A stretch of DNA of 64,000 nt from Longimicrobiales bacterium (GTDB lineage: Bacteria > Gemmatimonadota > Gemmatimonadetes > Longimicrobiales > Gaopeijiaceae), in contig JANQRP010000014.1 of the NCBI GenBank assembly GCA_028284495.1, positions 281,418-345,417 of the forward strand. The letters are read 5' to 3'. Positions 42,316-50,929 of the stretch are shown one piece after another; the stretch's first letter is position 1; each line of letters begins with the position of its first letter. The translations under genes were made by a program, and so were the position numbers. The notes beneath the pieces were generated by a model that was given only the letters and a program-made list of their open reading frames with translations, was not told the origin of the DNA and did no database searches.

Positions 42316-42624
42316 GGGGACTCGATCCACCTTGGTTGTGTGACGGAGGCGAGAGAGAGGCCGAGGCCCGAGGGCGGCTCCACGGCCGGACGCACCTGCC
42401 CTGCGGCAGATGTTCCCTCATTCTTCCGAGGTGAATGATAGCACGTTGGCGCCCCTCCCGTTACGGGCGAAGCCAATCGGGTCGGGGCTCCGTCCAAGGG
42501 GGTGGCACATGTTGTACACGAGGCGCATCGGCGAATAGATTCTAACGGTCCCCATCCGGCGTGAAAAAGCGCCGCCCTGCGGCCGCGGGCTCTGCTCCGC
42601 GGCCCACATCCGCCGTCACGCCCC
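42316..42624. other. Divergent intergenic region between the EPS operon and wzc
   Basis: About 309 bases with no credible gene. It is less GC-rich around 42420-42445 and 42508-42545. On minus, TATCAT (42435-42440) is a possible -10 for the EPS operon without a clear -35. A small hairpin, CTGCC-ctgc-GGCAG, lies near 42397-42410. On plus it carries the candidate wzc promoter. It is the most likely place for joint control of repeat-unit synthesis and Wzc. Confidence 0.6.
42512..42541 (+). promoter_or_regulatory. Candidate wzc promoter
   Basis: TTGTAC (42512-42517) and ATAGAT (42535-42540) are spaced 17 bases apart, giving a weak sigma-70-like site; TAGATTCT also partly matches TAnnTTTG with a 21-base gap from TTG. 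It lies about 84 bases before the wzc ATG, leaving a GC-rich 5' leader. Confidence 0.4.
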
Positions 42625-45072
42625 ATGTCCCAGGATCAGCCCTCGCTGAACGGTCTCGGTCCGTCGGCGGACCACTACGAGAGCAATCTGCGGGACGTGT
42701 GGAACCTCCTCGTCCGCAACTGGCTGGTCATCGTGCTGGCCGTCGTGCTGACGACCGGCGGCGCGTACGTCTACTCGACCCTCTCGGTCCCGGTGTACGA
42801 GTCGGTGGCGACGCTCCGTATCGAGGACGACAACGGTCCGAACGTCCCGGTGCTCGACATCCTCCAGGACCTCTCAGCCGGCTCGGAGGTGGAGACCGAG
42901 ATGGAGGTGCTTCGGAGCCGGATCCTGGCCGAGACGGTGGTCGATTCGCTCGGCCTCAAGCTCCGGCCCACCCATCCGAAGGGCGTGGGGCGCAGCTCGG
43001 TCGTGGCCGGCCTCTTCATCGAGCCGTGGTCGCCCGCGGCCAACTACCGTCTGGTCCGGACCGGCGATGCCTTCACCATCGAGGACATGGTGACGGGCGA
43101 GCAGTTCGGCACGGTGTCCGACAGCCAGCGAGGCTCGGTGCCCGGCGCCAGCTTCCTGGTGGCCGGCCGGGCGGCGCAGCGGTACGAAGAGATCCACCTC
43201 GAGGTGGTCGGCTTCGCGGAAGCCGTCGAGGCCCTCCGCCGCCACGTCACCATCTCGCGCCCGAACCGAGACGCGGGCATCATCACGCTCCGGTACGAGT
43301 CGACGGACACGATGCTCGTGAGCGCCGTTCCGAACCTCCTCGCCCGAAGCTTCATGGACCGTCGCCAGGAGGTGCAGACGACCGGCGCGCGATCCACGGT
43401 AGCGTTCCTCGAGGAGCAGATCGACACTCTCGCGCTCCAGCTCGCGGAGGCCGAGGACGCGCTGGTGGCGTACGAACAGGAGGGGCAGATCGTCAGCCTC
43501 GGCGCCGAGGCCGACGCGCAGGTCACGCAGCTCGCGAACCTCCAGGCGCGGCGGCTCTCGGTGGAGAACGATCGCCAGACGCTCCAGGACCTCGTGGACG
43601 AGGTGGAGCAGCAGGAGCAGGCCGGCGATCCCATGGCTCCCTCCCCGTACCGGCGACTGAGCGCCTTCCCGCCCCTCCTCCAGAATCAGGGCGTGAGTCA
43701 GCTGCTCAGCCAGCTCAGCGCCCTGAGCACCGAGCGGACCGAGCTGCTCCGCCAGCGACTGCCTGCGGACGAGGACGTCCAGAACCTCACGCAACAGATC
43801 CGCGGCATCGAGGAGCAGCTGCGCGACCTGTCGTTCGGGTACCTCAGCAGCCTCAATAGCCAGGTCACCAACCTGGATCGGCAGCTCGAGGGCTTTCAGG
43901 AGGAGCTGGAACGCATCCCGGAGCAGCGGCTCTACCAGCTCCGGCTCCGGCGCCAGACGGAGGTCCTGAGCTCAGTCTTCACGCTCCTCTCCAACCGACT
44001 CGAGGAAGCACGTATCGTTACGGCGATCGAGGATCCGTCCGTGCGCGTCGTGGATCCGGCGATCCTGCCTCCGCACCCGGTGCGGCCCCGTATGCTCCTC
44101 AATCTTCTCCTCGGCGCCGTCCTCGGTGGGCTCCTGGGAGTCGGAATCGCACTGACTCGGGAGTACATGGACGACACGATCCACACCCGGGAGGACGTCA
44201 TGAGGGCGACCGGCGACGCCCCGATCCTGGGGATGATCCCCCGGATCAGCGGCAGGAGCCGCACGGCGGGGCGGGGTGCCGGCGCCGGGGACACGGGCCA
44301 TCTCGAGGACCGCCTCGTGGCGGGTCGGGATCCCCGGAATCCGGTGTCGGAAGCCTATCGTTCACTCCGGACCAACCTGACCTTCTCCCACCCCGACGAC
44401 CCGCCGCGCGTGGTCGTGGTCACGAGCCCGCTGCCGCAAGACGGGAAGTCGACCTCGGCTTCGAATCTCGCAATCACCCTCGCGCAGCAGGGACACCTGA
44501 CGCTTCTCGTGGACGCCGACCTCCGGCGCGGCGTTCTCAACGACGTATTCGGCTGTGAGCGAGAACCGGGACTCTCGAACGTGCTCGCGGGGCACGCGAA
44601 GATCGACGACGCGATTCACGAGGTGCGCCTCGGCCATTCGGGATCGATCCACTTCATGCCTTCGGGCCCCTTCCCTCCGAATCCCGCGGAGCTGCTGGGT
44701 TCCGGCCGGATGCGAGCACTCATCGAGGAGCTCGAGTCCCGCTACGACTTCGTGCTGCTCGATTCCGCGCCGCTCACCATCGTGACGGACGCGGCCGTCC
44801 TGGGTACCAAGGTGGATGGAGTCGTACTCGTGGCTCGCGCCAATCGCACCGAGAAGGGCGCCCTGACATACTCGGTGGAGCAGCTCCGCAACGTGCGCGC
44901 GCCAGTCCTCGGGACGGTGCTGAACGACGTCGACTACAGGCGCGATTCCCGGTACAGCAGCCGGTACGGCCGCTACGGGTACTACTACCAGTACTACTAC
45001 GGGGAAGACGGCGAGCGGAGGGACTCCAGGGACCGAGACCCGGCGAGGGCGCGGCTCGGGGACCCGACGTGA
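42625..45072 (+). CDS. wzc: Wzc-type polysaccharide co-polymerase and tyrosine autokinase
   Basis: 815 residues. A Wzz domain has membrane helices near 35-55 and about 490-512 around a periplasmic coiled-coil segment (about 255-460). The cytoplasmic BY-kinase has Walker A SPLPQDGKST (601-610), Walker A' LLVDADLRR (627-635) and Walker B VLLDSAP (about 710-716). Ten tyrosines cluster at 771-792, the usual autophosphorylation tail. It controls chain length and couples to Wza. The stop overlaps the Wzi-like start as GTGA. No Wzb-type phosphatase gene is in the window. Confidence 0.95.
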   Translation: MSQDQPSLNGLGPSADHYESNLRDVWNLLVRNWLVIVLAVVLTTGGAYVYSTLSVPVYESVATLRIEDDNGPNVPVLDILQDLSAGSEVETEMEVLRSRILAETVVDSLGLKLRPTHPKGVGRSSVVAGLFIEPWSPAANYRLVRTGDAFTIEDMVTGEQFGTVSDSQRGSVPGASFLVAGRAAQRYEEIHLEVVGFAEAVEALRRHVTISRPNRDAGIITLRYESTDTMLVSAVPNLLARSFMDRRQEVQTTGARSTVAFLEEQIDTLALQLAEAEDALVAYEQEGQIVSLGAEADAQVTQLANLQARRLSVENDRQTLQDLVDEVEQQEQAGDPMAPSPYRRLSAFPPLLQNQGVSQLLSQLSALSTERTELLRQRLPADEDVQNLTQQIRGIEEQLRDLSFGYLSSLNSQVTNLDRQLEGFQEELERIPEQRLYQLRLRRQTEVLSSVFTLLSNRLEEARIVTAIEDPSVRVVDPAILPPHPVRPRMLLNLLLGAVLGGLLGVGIALTREYMDDTIHTREDVMRATGDAPILGMIPRISGRSRTAGRGAGAGDTGHLEDRLVAGRDPRNPVSEAYRSLRTNLTFSHPDDPPRVVVVTSPLPQDGKSTSASNLAITLAQQGHLTLLVDADLRRGVLNDVFGCEREPGLSNVLAGHAKIDDAIHEVRLGHSGSIHFMPSGPFPPNPAELLGSGRMRALIEELESRYDFVLLDSAPLTIVTDAAVLGTKVDGVVLVARANRTEKGALTYSVEQLRNVRAPVLGTVLNDVDYRRDSRYSSRYGRYGYYYQYYYGEDGERRDSRDRDPARARLGDPT

Positions 45073-46580
45073 GACTCACGCGGGCGCAAGCCCGGGTTCT
45101 CGCTCTAGCGCTCCTGTTGGCGCCAGCTCCCTCGTCGGCTCAGGCATCGGACGCCAACTGCGGCCTCGAGGAGCCCCTCTGGTCAGCCGCGTACGGGGGT
45201 GGCGGCAGCGCACACGCGTGGACCACGGGCCGGCGGGAGGCGGACCTGTGCGCCACGACGTACGCAGCCTGGACGCGAGCCACATGGGCGTCGTCATTCG
45301 CATCGTCCCGTCCGGACGGCCTCGCGGCGCCCGGGGTGGGAGCGGTGCTCTCTGCCTCCGGCGGCGTGCTGCTACGTCGCGGACCTGTGGAACTCCGGCT
45401 GATGCCCGAGGTCGCCTGGCATCAGAACGCCGACGTCGAGATCCCGGGATCCAGATTCGCCGACTCGCGCGAGTTCGGTTATCGGTGGGCATCCGTCGAC
45501 TACCCCTTCCGATTCGGTCCGGAGAGCTTCGCCCTGATCGGACCGGGCCGCTCCGGAATTCGCCTGCACGCCGGACAGTTGTCCGTTGGCCTCGACGCCG
45601 AGCCGGTGCGGTGGGGGCCTTCCCGCCGCTACCCGCTGCTCCTCTCCGGGCAGCATACCTCGCTGCCCCGACTCGGACTCCGCACCGAGCGCCCGTTGGA
45701 TCTGGGCGGACTCGGGACACTCGACTTCAGCCTGTTCTGGGCGCGTCTGACACCGTCGGACTGGTTCAACGAGCTGGACGCCGAGAATCGCGTGCTCGGC
45801 GGCCTGGCCCTAGCGTGGAGCGTGGGGATCCTCCCGGGGCTCTCGCTCGGGATTTCGTCGCTCCACCATCAGGACTCGGATCAGTTCGCCGCCAGTTCTG
45901 CCTTCGACTGGCTTCAGTCCCCTACCCAGGACGCTGCCGAGAGCAGCCCGGGCAACGGAGTCGGACACGTGTGGCTCGCGTGGGGCAACTCGGACGCCGG
46001 GCTGGACCTCTGGGTGGAGGTGGTGAAGGACGACTTCAACCGTGACGTCACCCACCTCCTGCTGGAGCCCGGGAAGGGCTCGGGGCTCACCTTCGGCCTC
46101 CGCCAGACGGTCGAACACCGGACCGGCTCCTTCTTCGCGCATCTCGAAGTCGCCCGAACCCGGAACACACGCCCCGCCACGACCGACGACGTCGGCGGTC
46201 GGGGAATCCTTTACACCCACTCCCAGGTCCGGGAGGGACACACCCACCGCGGGCAGCTCCTGGGGGCCATCGTCGGCCCCGGCGGTGATGGCCAGTTCCT
46301 CGAGGTCGGCTGGAATCGCGCGTCCCGGACGGCGGTCCAGATCGAACGGCTGCGCTTCAACACCGACGCCTACACGGAGGTGCTCGGCGAGCCGCTGGGC
46401 GACGAGGGCTACGACGTCGAGATGGTCGGGCGCCTCCTCCACGAGCGGACCGTCGGCGCGTTCCGCGCGCGCGGCGAACTCGAGATCGGGACCCGGCACA
46501 ACCGGCTGTTCCTCGACGAGACGAATCCGTCGTGGGACGGGAACGTCCGCCTCGGCGTGATGCTGATGTGGAGCCGCTGA
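45069..46580 (+). CDS. Wzi-like capsule assembly outer-membrane protein
   Basis: 503 residues from the GTG at 45069. A signal peptide (about 1-25) is followed by an amphipathic beta-rich body with repeated aromatic-ended strands, ending in the C-terminal beta strand VRLGVMLMWSR expected of an outer-membrane barrel. FGPESFALIGPGRSGIRLHAGQLSVGLDAEPVRWGPSRRYPLLLSGQ matches the Caps_assemb_Wzi family region. Wzi binds capsule at the cell surface. Overlap with wzc puts it in the same operon. It ends 19 bases from the convergent cysQ-like gene. Confidence 0.8.
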   Translation: MRLTRAQARVLALALLLAPAPSSAQASDANCGLEEPLWSAAYGGGGSAHAWTTGRREADLCATTYAAWTRATWASSFASSRPDGLAAPGVGAVLSASGGVLLRRGPVELRLMPEVAWHQNADVEIPGSRFADSREFGYRWASVDYPFRFGPESFALIGPGRSGIRLHAGQLSVGLDAEPVRWGPSRRYPLLLSGQHTSLPRLGLRTERPLDLGGLGTLDFSLFWARLTPSDWFNELDAENRVLGGLALAWSVGILPGLSLGISSLHHQDSDQFAASSAFDWLQSPTQDAAESSPGNGVGHVWLAWGNSDAGLDLWVEVVKDDFNRDVTHLLLEPGKGSGLTFGLRQTVEHRTGSFFAHLEVARTRNTRPATTDDVGGRGILYTHSQVREGHTHRGQLLGAIVGPGGDGQFLEVGWNRASRTAVQIERLRFNTDAYTEVLGEPLGDEGYDVEMVGRLLHERTVGAFRARGELEIGTRHNRLFLDETNPSWDGNVRLGVMLMWSR

Positions 46581-46599
46581 GGCACGATCCCCGGGAGAT

Positions 46600-47439
46600 C
46601 TACCCCACCCAGTGCGCGCGGAACGTCTCGAGCAGCGGCGCGGGTCCGGCCAGGAAGTTCGGAAGCTTCGGGTCCGCCGCGTTGAACGCGGGGGTCGACC
46701 CGTCCGAAAGGCTCAGGCGAAGTCCCGCGGCGAGGACGAGCGCCGCACCCCCGGCCACGTCCCACTCGTGCTTGGGCACCAGCGTCCAGGTCGCGTCTGC
46801 CAGGCCGGCGGCCACCTGCCCGAGCTTGTAGGCGACGGACCCGCACGGCACGATCTCGAAGCCTGCCTCTCGGTACCGATCCCACTCGCCGCGTGCTACC
46901 TCGCTGCGGCTCGCCAGCACCCGGGCACCCGTGAGCCCCGTGCCGGGATGCGCAGGGGCCGCCGCCTCACCGTTCAGCGTCACACCCAGACCGGGGGCAC
47001 CCAGTACGAGTTCCTCCGTCGCGGGGTTGAGAACCCCTCCGGCCACGGGCATCCCGTCCTCGACGAGGCCGATGGAGACGCTCCACTCCGGAATCCCGTC
47101 GATGAACTCGCGCGTGCCGTCCAGAGGGTCGACGATCCAGACCCGCCGCGCGCCGAGACGGGCGCGGTCGTCCACGGTCTCCTCGCTGAGCCATCCCTCG
47201 TCGGGCCGGGGCAACGAGGTTCGGAGCACCTGATCGATCGCCAGATCGGCCGCGGTCACCGGATCGCCGCGCTCCGCCTTCGAGGCCCACTCGACCGCAC
47301 CCGACGTGAAGGGCCGTACGGCCTCCGCCGCACGGAGGAGCGCTTCCCGGATGCGCTCGAGGTCGGCCGAGCGGCCGTCCCGGCGGCGGGTCAACGGCGC
47401 GATCGCTGACGAGGGCGTGTCGCCCGGGCCCCGAACCAC
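46600..47439 (-). CDS. cysQ: CysQ-like 3'(2'),5'-bisphosphate nucleotidase (IMPase superfamily)
   Basis: 279 residues from the GTG at 47437-47439; no ATG is available near the N-terminus, so the start is uncertain. LSEETVDD holds the first metal acidic residues, RRVWIVDPLDGTREF (99-112) the second set, and HEWDVAGGAAL the third. DGTREF is closer to CysQ (DGTKEF) than to inositol monophosphatases (DGTTNF), while HisN (DGTRAF) is the main alternative. CysQ hydrolyses PAP left by sulfotransferases, which fits the neighbouring sulfation genes. The start lies directly after a strong hairpin. Confidence 0.65.
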   Translation of the reverse strand: MVRGPGDTPSSAIAPLTRRRDGRSADLERIREALLRAAEAVRPFTSGAVEWASKAERGDPVTAADLAIDQVLRTSLPRPDEGWLSEETVDDRARLGARRVWIVDPLDGTREFIDGIPEWSVSIGLVEDGMPVAGGVLNPATEELVLGAPGLGVTLNGEAAAPAHPGTGLTGARVLASRSEVARGEWDRYREAGFEIVPCGSVAYKLGQVAAGLADATWTLVPKHEWDVAGGAALVLAAGLRLSLSDGSTPAFNAADPKLPNFLAGPAPLLETFRAHWVG

Positions 47440-47474
47440 GAGACCCCCGCCACGCCGAAGCGTGCGGGGGTCTC
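47440..47474 (-). promoter_or_regulatory. Stable hairpin between rpmB and the cysQ-like start codon
   Basis: On minus, GAGACCCCCGCACGC pairs with its complement across a TTCG tetraloop (about 15 base pairs, one bulged G). No T-run follows, so it is not a typical intrinsic terminator. The 3' arm carries the only G-rich sequence next to the cysQ-like GTG, so it may hide the ribosome site. It may also stabilise the rpmB mRNA 3' end. Confidence 0.6.
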
Positions 47475-47527
47475 CGAGCCGGTCACCGCCGGAGTCGGCA
47501 CAGGGGCATGCCCGATGGCGAGCGTGA

Positions 47528-47743
47528 TCAGGCCTGGACCAGGCTCATCGGGGGGGCTTTCCGGATCTTTCCGGCCTTGATGCACGAGGTACATACGCGA
47601 ACGCGCCTCCGCTCCCCATCCTCGGTGATGATCTTCACCGACTGGAGGTTGGGCAGCCAGCGCCGCCGGCTCTTGTTGTTGGCGTGGCTGCGATTGTTGC
47701 CCGTGCCGGGCTTCTTTCCGCAGACGTAGCAGACTCGTGCCAT
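47528..47743 (-). CDS. rpmB: Ribosomal protein L28 (bL28), zinc type
   Basis: 71 residues. [34 protein letters not shown] is the L28 opening, and the pairs CYVC and CTSC could hold zinc. It is part of the 50S subunit. It is not part of the alpha operon in most bacteria; here it follows a membrane protein gene by 48 bases. Confidence 0.95.
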   Translation of the reverse strand: MARVCYVCGKKPGTGNNRSHANNKSRRRWLPNLQSVKIITEDGERRRVRVCTSCIKAGKIRKAPPMSLVQA

Positions 47744-47791
47744 CGTTCGTTCCTCTATGTGCTCCGGCCGTTCGTCGGCCGGGATGCGTGT

Positions 47792-48325
47792 TCAGTCCTG
47801 TCCGTTCCCCGGCGCGGCGGCGTCCGCAGGCGGGTCGGGGTACTCGATCGACGTGATCATCACGTAGAAGTCTGCGAAATCCGCGATCATCTCGTTGGCG
47901 GGGGTGACCGTTCCGTCCTCCAGCCATACGGCCAGGATGCTGTCCGACCGCGCGTGGAGCGTGCCCACGAGCGTGAACGTTCCGGACGGCATCGGTTCGG
48001 CCGCCGCGATCATGTCCGCGTTCATCACGGCCACGAACGGCTGAGCCGACTGCACCATGAAGGACGACTCCCCGAGTGCCTGACCCACCGACGCGTTCTG
48101 GACGCGCACGGTCTGCCCCTGGAGCGACGCCCCGAGAATGTTCACCGAGTCCACGTTCACGGCCATCGCGGCCGGCCCGACCTCCTCGTCCGGATCTTCC
48201 TCGATCACCGGTGGGGGCGTGGGTTCGGCGGTCGTCGCGAGCCAGTACAGAAACCCTCCGAGCAGCACCAGAGTGCCGAGCATGAGGGGGATTCCGAGGT
48301 TGGATGCTCCGCGGCGATCGGACAT
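47792..48325 (-). CDS. Membrane-anchored protein of unknown function, possible OB-fold
   Basis: 177 residues from the ATG at 48323-48325. One N-terminal membrane helix (about 11-31) is followed by an acidic-Pro linker (TPPPVIEEDPDEE) and a periplasmic or cytoplasmic domain of about 115 residues. The pattern LQGQTVRVQNASVGQALGESSFMV ... GTFTLVGTLHARSDSILAVWLEDG resembles small OB-fold domains, but no named family is recognised. It lies between rplQ and rpmB. Function unknown. Confidence 0.55.
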   Translation of the reverse strand: MSDRRGASNLGIPLMLGTLVLLGGFLYWLATTAEPTPPPVIEEDPDEEVGPAAMAVNVDSVNILGASLQGQTVRVQNASVGQALGESSFMVQSAQPFVAVMNADMIAAAEPMPSGTFTLVGTLHARSDSILAVWLEDGTVTPANEMIADFADFYVMITSIEYPDPPADAAAPGNGQD

Positions 48326-48380
48326 GTCGTCGTGGTTCCTGTGGTTGAGGCGGGCGCTGTCGGGGCCGAAGCCCGGCAAC

Positions 48381-48734
48381 CTAGCTGACCAGCTCGATCA
48401 GGGCCATCTCCGCAGCGTCACCCTTCCGGGCGCCGAGCTTCAGGATCCGCGTGTACCCACCCGGCCGATCCTGGAAACGAGGGCCGATCTCGTCGAACAG
48501 CTTCCCGACGGCATCACGACCCTGCATCCTGGCCGCCGCGAGCCGGCGGGCGTGCAGGTCGCCCCGCTTCGCCAGCGTGATCAGGCGCTCGGCATACGGC
48601 CGCAGCTCCTTCGCCTTGGCCGTCGTGGTCTCGATTCGCCCGTGGATGAACAGCGACGAGGCCATGTTGCGCAGCATGGCGCGACGATGGCTGGCCGTCC
48701 GGTTGAGCTTCCTGCCCTTCTTGCGATGACGCAT
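48381..48734 (-). CDS. rplQ: Ribosomal protein L17 (bL17)
   Basis: 117 residues. [29 protein letters not shown] is the L17 opening, with [25 protein letters not shown] following; the length is normal. It lies at the end of the peptide exit tunnel. It is the last gene of the alpha operon, 32 bases after rpoA. Confidence 0.97.
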   Translation of the reverse strand: MRHRKKGRKLNRTASHRRAMLRNMASSLFIHGRIETTTAKAKELRPYAERLITLAKRGDLHARRLAAARMQGRDAVGKLFDEIGPRFQDRPGGYTRILKLGARKGDAAEMALIELVS

Positions 48735-48766
48735 GGTCTATATCCGCCCGTGGTCGGAGGTCGCCG

Positions 48767-49807
48767 TCACTCGGCGTCCGCCATCTCCTCTGCTTCGTCC
48801 TCGATGAAGAAGAGACGACCTTCGTCGCCCTCCTTCAGGCGCATTCCGAAACGCAGGCCCTGCTCGTCGAGGAAGTCCTGGATCTCCTGAAGCGACTTCT
48901 TCCCGAAGTTCTCGATGGAGAGCATCTCGTCCTCGGTCTTCTGCACGAGATCCCCCAGCGCGCGAATGTTCTCCTTCTGAAGCGAGTTCCGCGAGCGGAC
49001 GCTGAGCTCCGCGAGGTCCTCGATCGGACGGCGGAAGAGCTCCTGGAGCTGGTCGGACACCGCGACGGCACCCGGAGGCGCCTCCTGGGGGATGCCACCC
49101 TCACCGAAGTACATCATGAACTCGAGGTGCTTCCGCACGAGCGCCGACGCATATCGGACGGCGGTCTCGGGGTCGACCGACCCGTCCGTCTCGACCTGCA
49201 GCGTGAGCCGATCGAAGTCGGTCCGCTGTCCCACCCGCGTCTCTTCCACGCCGAAGTTGGCGCGCCGGACCGGGTTGTAGATCGCATCGATCCGGACCAG
49301 GTCGACCGGCGACCCCTTGGGCAGGGCGTGCGCGTCGGCCAGAACGAAACCGCGGCCCTTGTTCACGTACAGCTCGATGTTGAGATCGCGCTCGTCCTGG
49401 AGCGTGAGGATGTGGTGATCCCCATCCAGGATCTCGACACCCGAGGGCGGCGACGCGAGGCCGGCGGTGATGGCACCGGGGCCGGACGCGGAAATCTCGA
49501 TGGTGGCCTCGTCGACGTCGTCGTCGAGAACGACCACCAGCGACTTCAGGTTCTGGATGATCTGATGCACGTCCTCCACCACGCCCTGCACCGTCTGGTG
49601 CTCGTGGACGACCCCGTCGATCCGGAAGGCCCAGACCGCGGCGCCACGGAGCTGCGACAGCAGCACGCGGCGCACCGAGTTGCCGAGCGTGTGACCGAAT
49701 CCGCGCTCGAGCGGCTCGACGACGAAGCGTGCCGACGTGCCGTCCTCCGAGGCGTCGACGGCCTCGATGCGCTCGGGAAGTACCAGTCCGGTCAGATCGA
49801 TTTCCAC
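48767..49807 (-). CDS. rpoA: RNA polymerase alpha subunit
   Basis: 346 residues from a GTG at 49805-49807 with AGGAGG four bases upstream. The N-terminal dimerisation and assembly domain (RFVVEPLERGFGHTLGNSVRRVLLSQLRGAAVWAFRIDG) is complete, and the alphaCTD (about 260-325) includes LSVRSRNSLQKENIRALGDLV and NFGKKSLQEI. An acidic tail of about 20 residues follows (DEGRLFFIEDEAEEMADAE). A perfect hairpin precedes it in the rpsD-rpoA gap. Confidence 0.97.
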   Translation of the reverse strand: MEIDLTGLVLPERIEAVDASEDGTSARFVVEPLERGFGHTLGNSVRRVLLSQLRGAAVWAFRIDGVVHEHQTVQGVVEDVHQIIQNLKSLVVVLDDDVDEATIEISASGPGAITAGLASPPSGVEILDGDHHILTLQDERDLNIELYVNKGRGFVLADAHALPKGSPVDLVRIDAIYNPVRRANFGVEETRVGQRTDFDRLTLQVETDGSVDPETAVRYASALVRKHLEFMMYFGEGGIPQEAPPGAVAVSDQLQELFRRPIEDLAELSVRSRNSLQKENIRALGDLVQKTEDEMLSIENFGKKSLQEIQDFLDEQGLRFGMRLKEGDEGRLFFIEDEAEEMADAE

Positions 49808-49843
49808 TGTTCCTCCTGCGGGTCACACATGTATGCATCGAAC

Positions 49844-49875
49844 ACGGCGCGCGCGGCCTCGGCGGCGCGCGCCGT
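49844..49875 (-). promoter_or_regulatory. Perfect 11-bp hairpin in the rpsD-rpoA gap
   Basis: Arms 49844-49854 and 49865-49875 (ACGGCGCGCGC and its complement) enclose a ten-base loop. No T-run follows on either strand. It stands 36 bases before the rpoA start and just after the rpsD stop at 49881, so it could pause or attenuate transcription or set an mRNA processing point. Confidence 0.6.
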
Positions 49876-49880
49876 GCGGA

Positions 49881-50516
49881 TTACTTCGAGTACAGCTCGA
49901 CGATGAGCTGCTCCTGGACCGCGAGCGGGATGTCCGCACGGGTCGGCCTGCGCACGATCCGTCCGATCTTCTTGCCCTCGTCGATCGTGAGCCACTCCGC
50001 GAGGTCCGGGCGCGTGCGCGCCTCCAGCGCGGCCTGCACCGAAAGCAGGTCCCGCGAACCGGAACGGATCGCAACCTCATCGCCGGGCTTCACGATGTAG
50101 CTCGGGATGTCCACGACCCGGCCGTTCACCTCGACGTGTCGGTGCCGGACGGTCTGGCGAGCCTGATTGCGCGACGCGGCAAGGCCCATGCGGAAGATCA
50201 CGTTGTCGAGTCGCGTCTCGAGCAGAACGAGGAGGTTCTCGCCCGTCACGCCGGACTGGTTGCTGGCCGTCTCGAAGAGCGAGCGGAACTGCTTCTCGGG
50301 AAGCCCGTACATCCGCTTCACCTTCTGCTTCTCACGAAGCTGCGTGGCGTAGTCGGACTGCTTGCGGCGACGCGAGTTGGCCGGGCCATGCTGGCCGGGC
50401 GGGTAGCTGCGTCGATCGACGGGGCACTTCTCCGTGTAGCACTTCTGCCCCTTCAGGAAGAGCTTGTGCCCCTCACGACGGCAGAGCTTGCAGACGGGTC
50501 CGGTATAACGAGCCAT
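49881..50516 (-). CDS. rpsD: Ribosomal protein S4 (uS4), zinc type
   Basis: 211 residues. MARYTGPVCKLCRREGHKLFLKGQKCYTEKCPVDRRSYPPGQHG holds four cysteines of the zinc form, and the S4 RNA-binding domain (about 100-165) contains LDNVIFRMGLAASRNQARQTVRHRHVEVNG. S4 starts 30S assembly and in other bacteria represses its own operon. It follows rpsK by 14 bases. Confidence 0.97.
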   Translation of the reverse strand: MARYTGPVCKLCRREGHKLFLKGQKCYTEKCPVDRRSYPPGQHGPANSRRRKQSDYATQLREKQKVKRMYGLPEKQFRSLFETASNQSGVTGENLLVLLETRLDNVIFRMGLAASRNQARQTVRHRHVEVNGRVVDIPSYIVKPGDEVAIRSGSRDLLSVQAALEARTRPDLAEWLTIDEGKKIGRIVRRPTRADIPLAVQEQLIVELYSK

Positions 50517-50530
50517 ATCTCTTCAGATCC

Positions 50531-50929
50531 TCAGACGCGACGCTTCTTTGGGGGACGGCAGCCGTTGTGCGGGAGCGGCGTGACGTCCTGGATCGACGTG
50601 ATCTGCAGCCCGGCTGCCGCGAGGGCCTGAATGGCGGACTCGCGGCCGGAACCGGGACCCTGCACGCGGACGGACACGCGCTTCATGCCCATGGCGTGGG
50701 CATCCTTGCCGGCCATCTCGCCCGCGAGCGTAGCTGCGAAGGGAGTGGACTTCTTCGAGCCCTTGAACCCCGCCTTACCCGCGCTCGCCCACGCCACCGT
50801 ATTCCCCTTGGTGTCCGTGATGGTCACGATGGTGTTGTTGAAGGTCGCGCGGACGTGGGCCACGCCCTCCGCCTCGACGACTTTCTTCTGACGCTTGCCG
50901 CGCTTCGTGCCGCTCTTTGCAGTTGCCAC
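50531..50929 (-). CDS. rpsK: Ribosomal protein S11 (uS11)
   Basis: 132 residues from a GTG at 50927-50929, the only start giving normal length; the frame upstream runs through the structured spacer. [27 protein letters not shown] and [42 protein letters not shown] are diagnostic. AAGGA lies eleven bases before the GTG. It forms part of the 30S platform. Confidence 0.96.
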   Translation of the reverse strand: MATAKSGTKRGKRQKKVVEAEGVAHVRATFNNTIVTITDTKGNTVAWASAGKAGFKGSKKSTPFAATLAGEMAGKDAHAMGMKRVSVRVQGPGSGRESAIQALAAAGLQITSIQDVTPLPHNGCRPPKKRRV

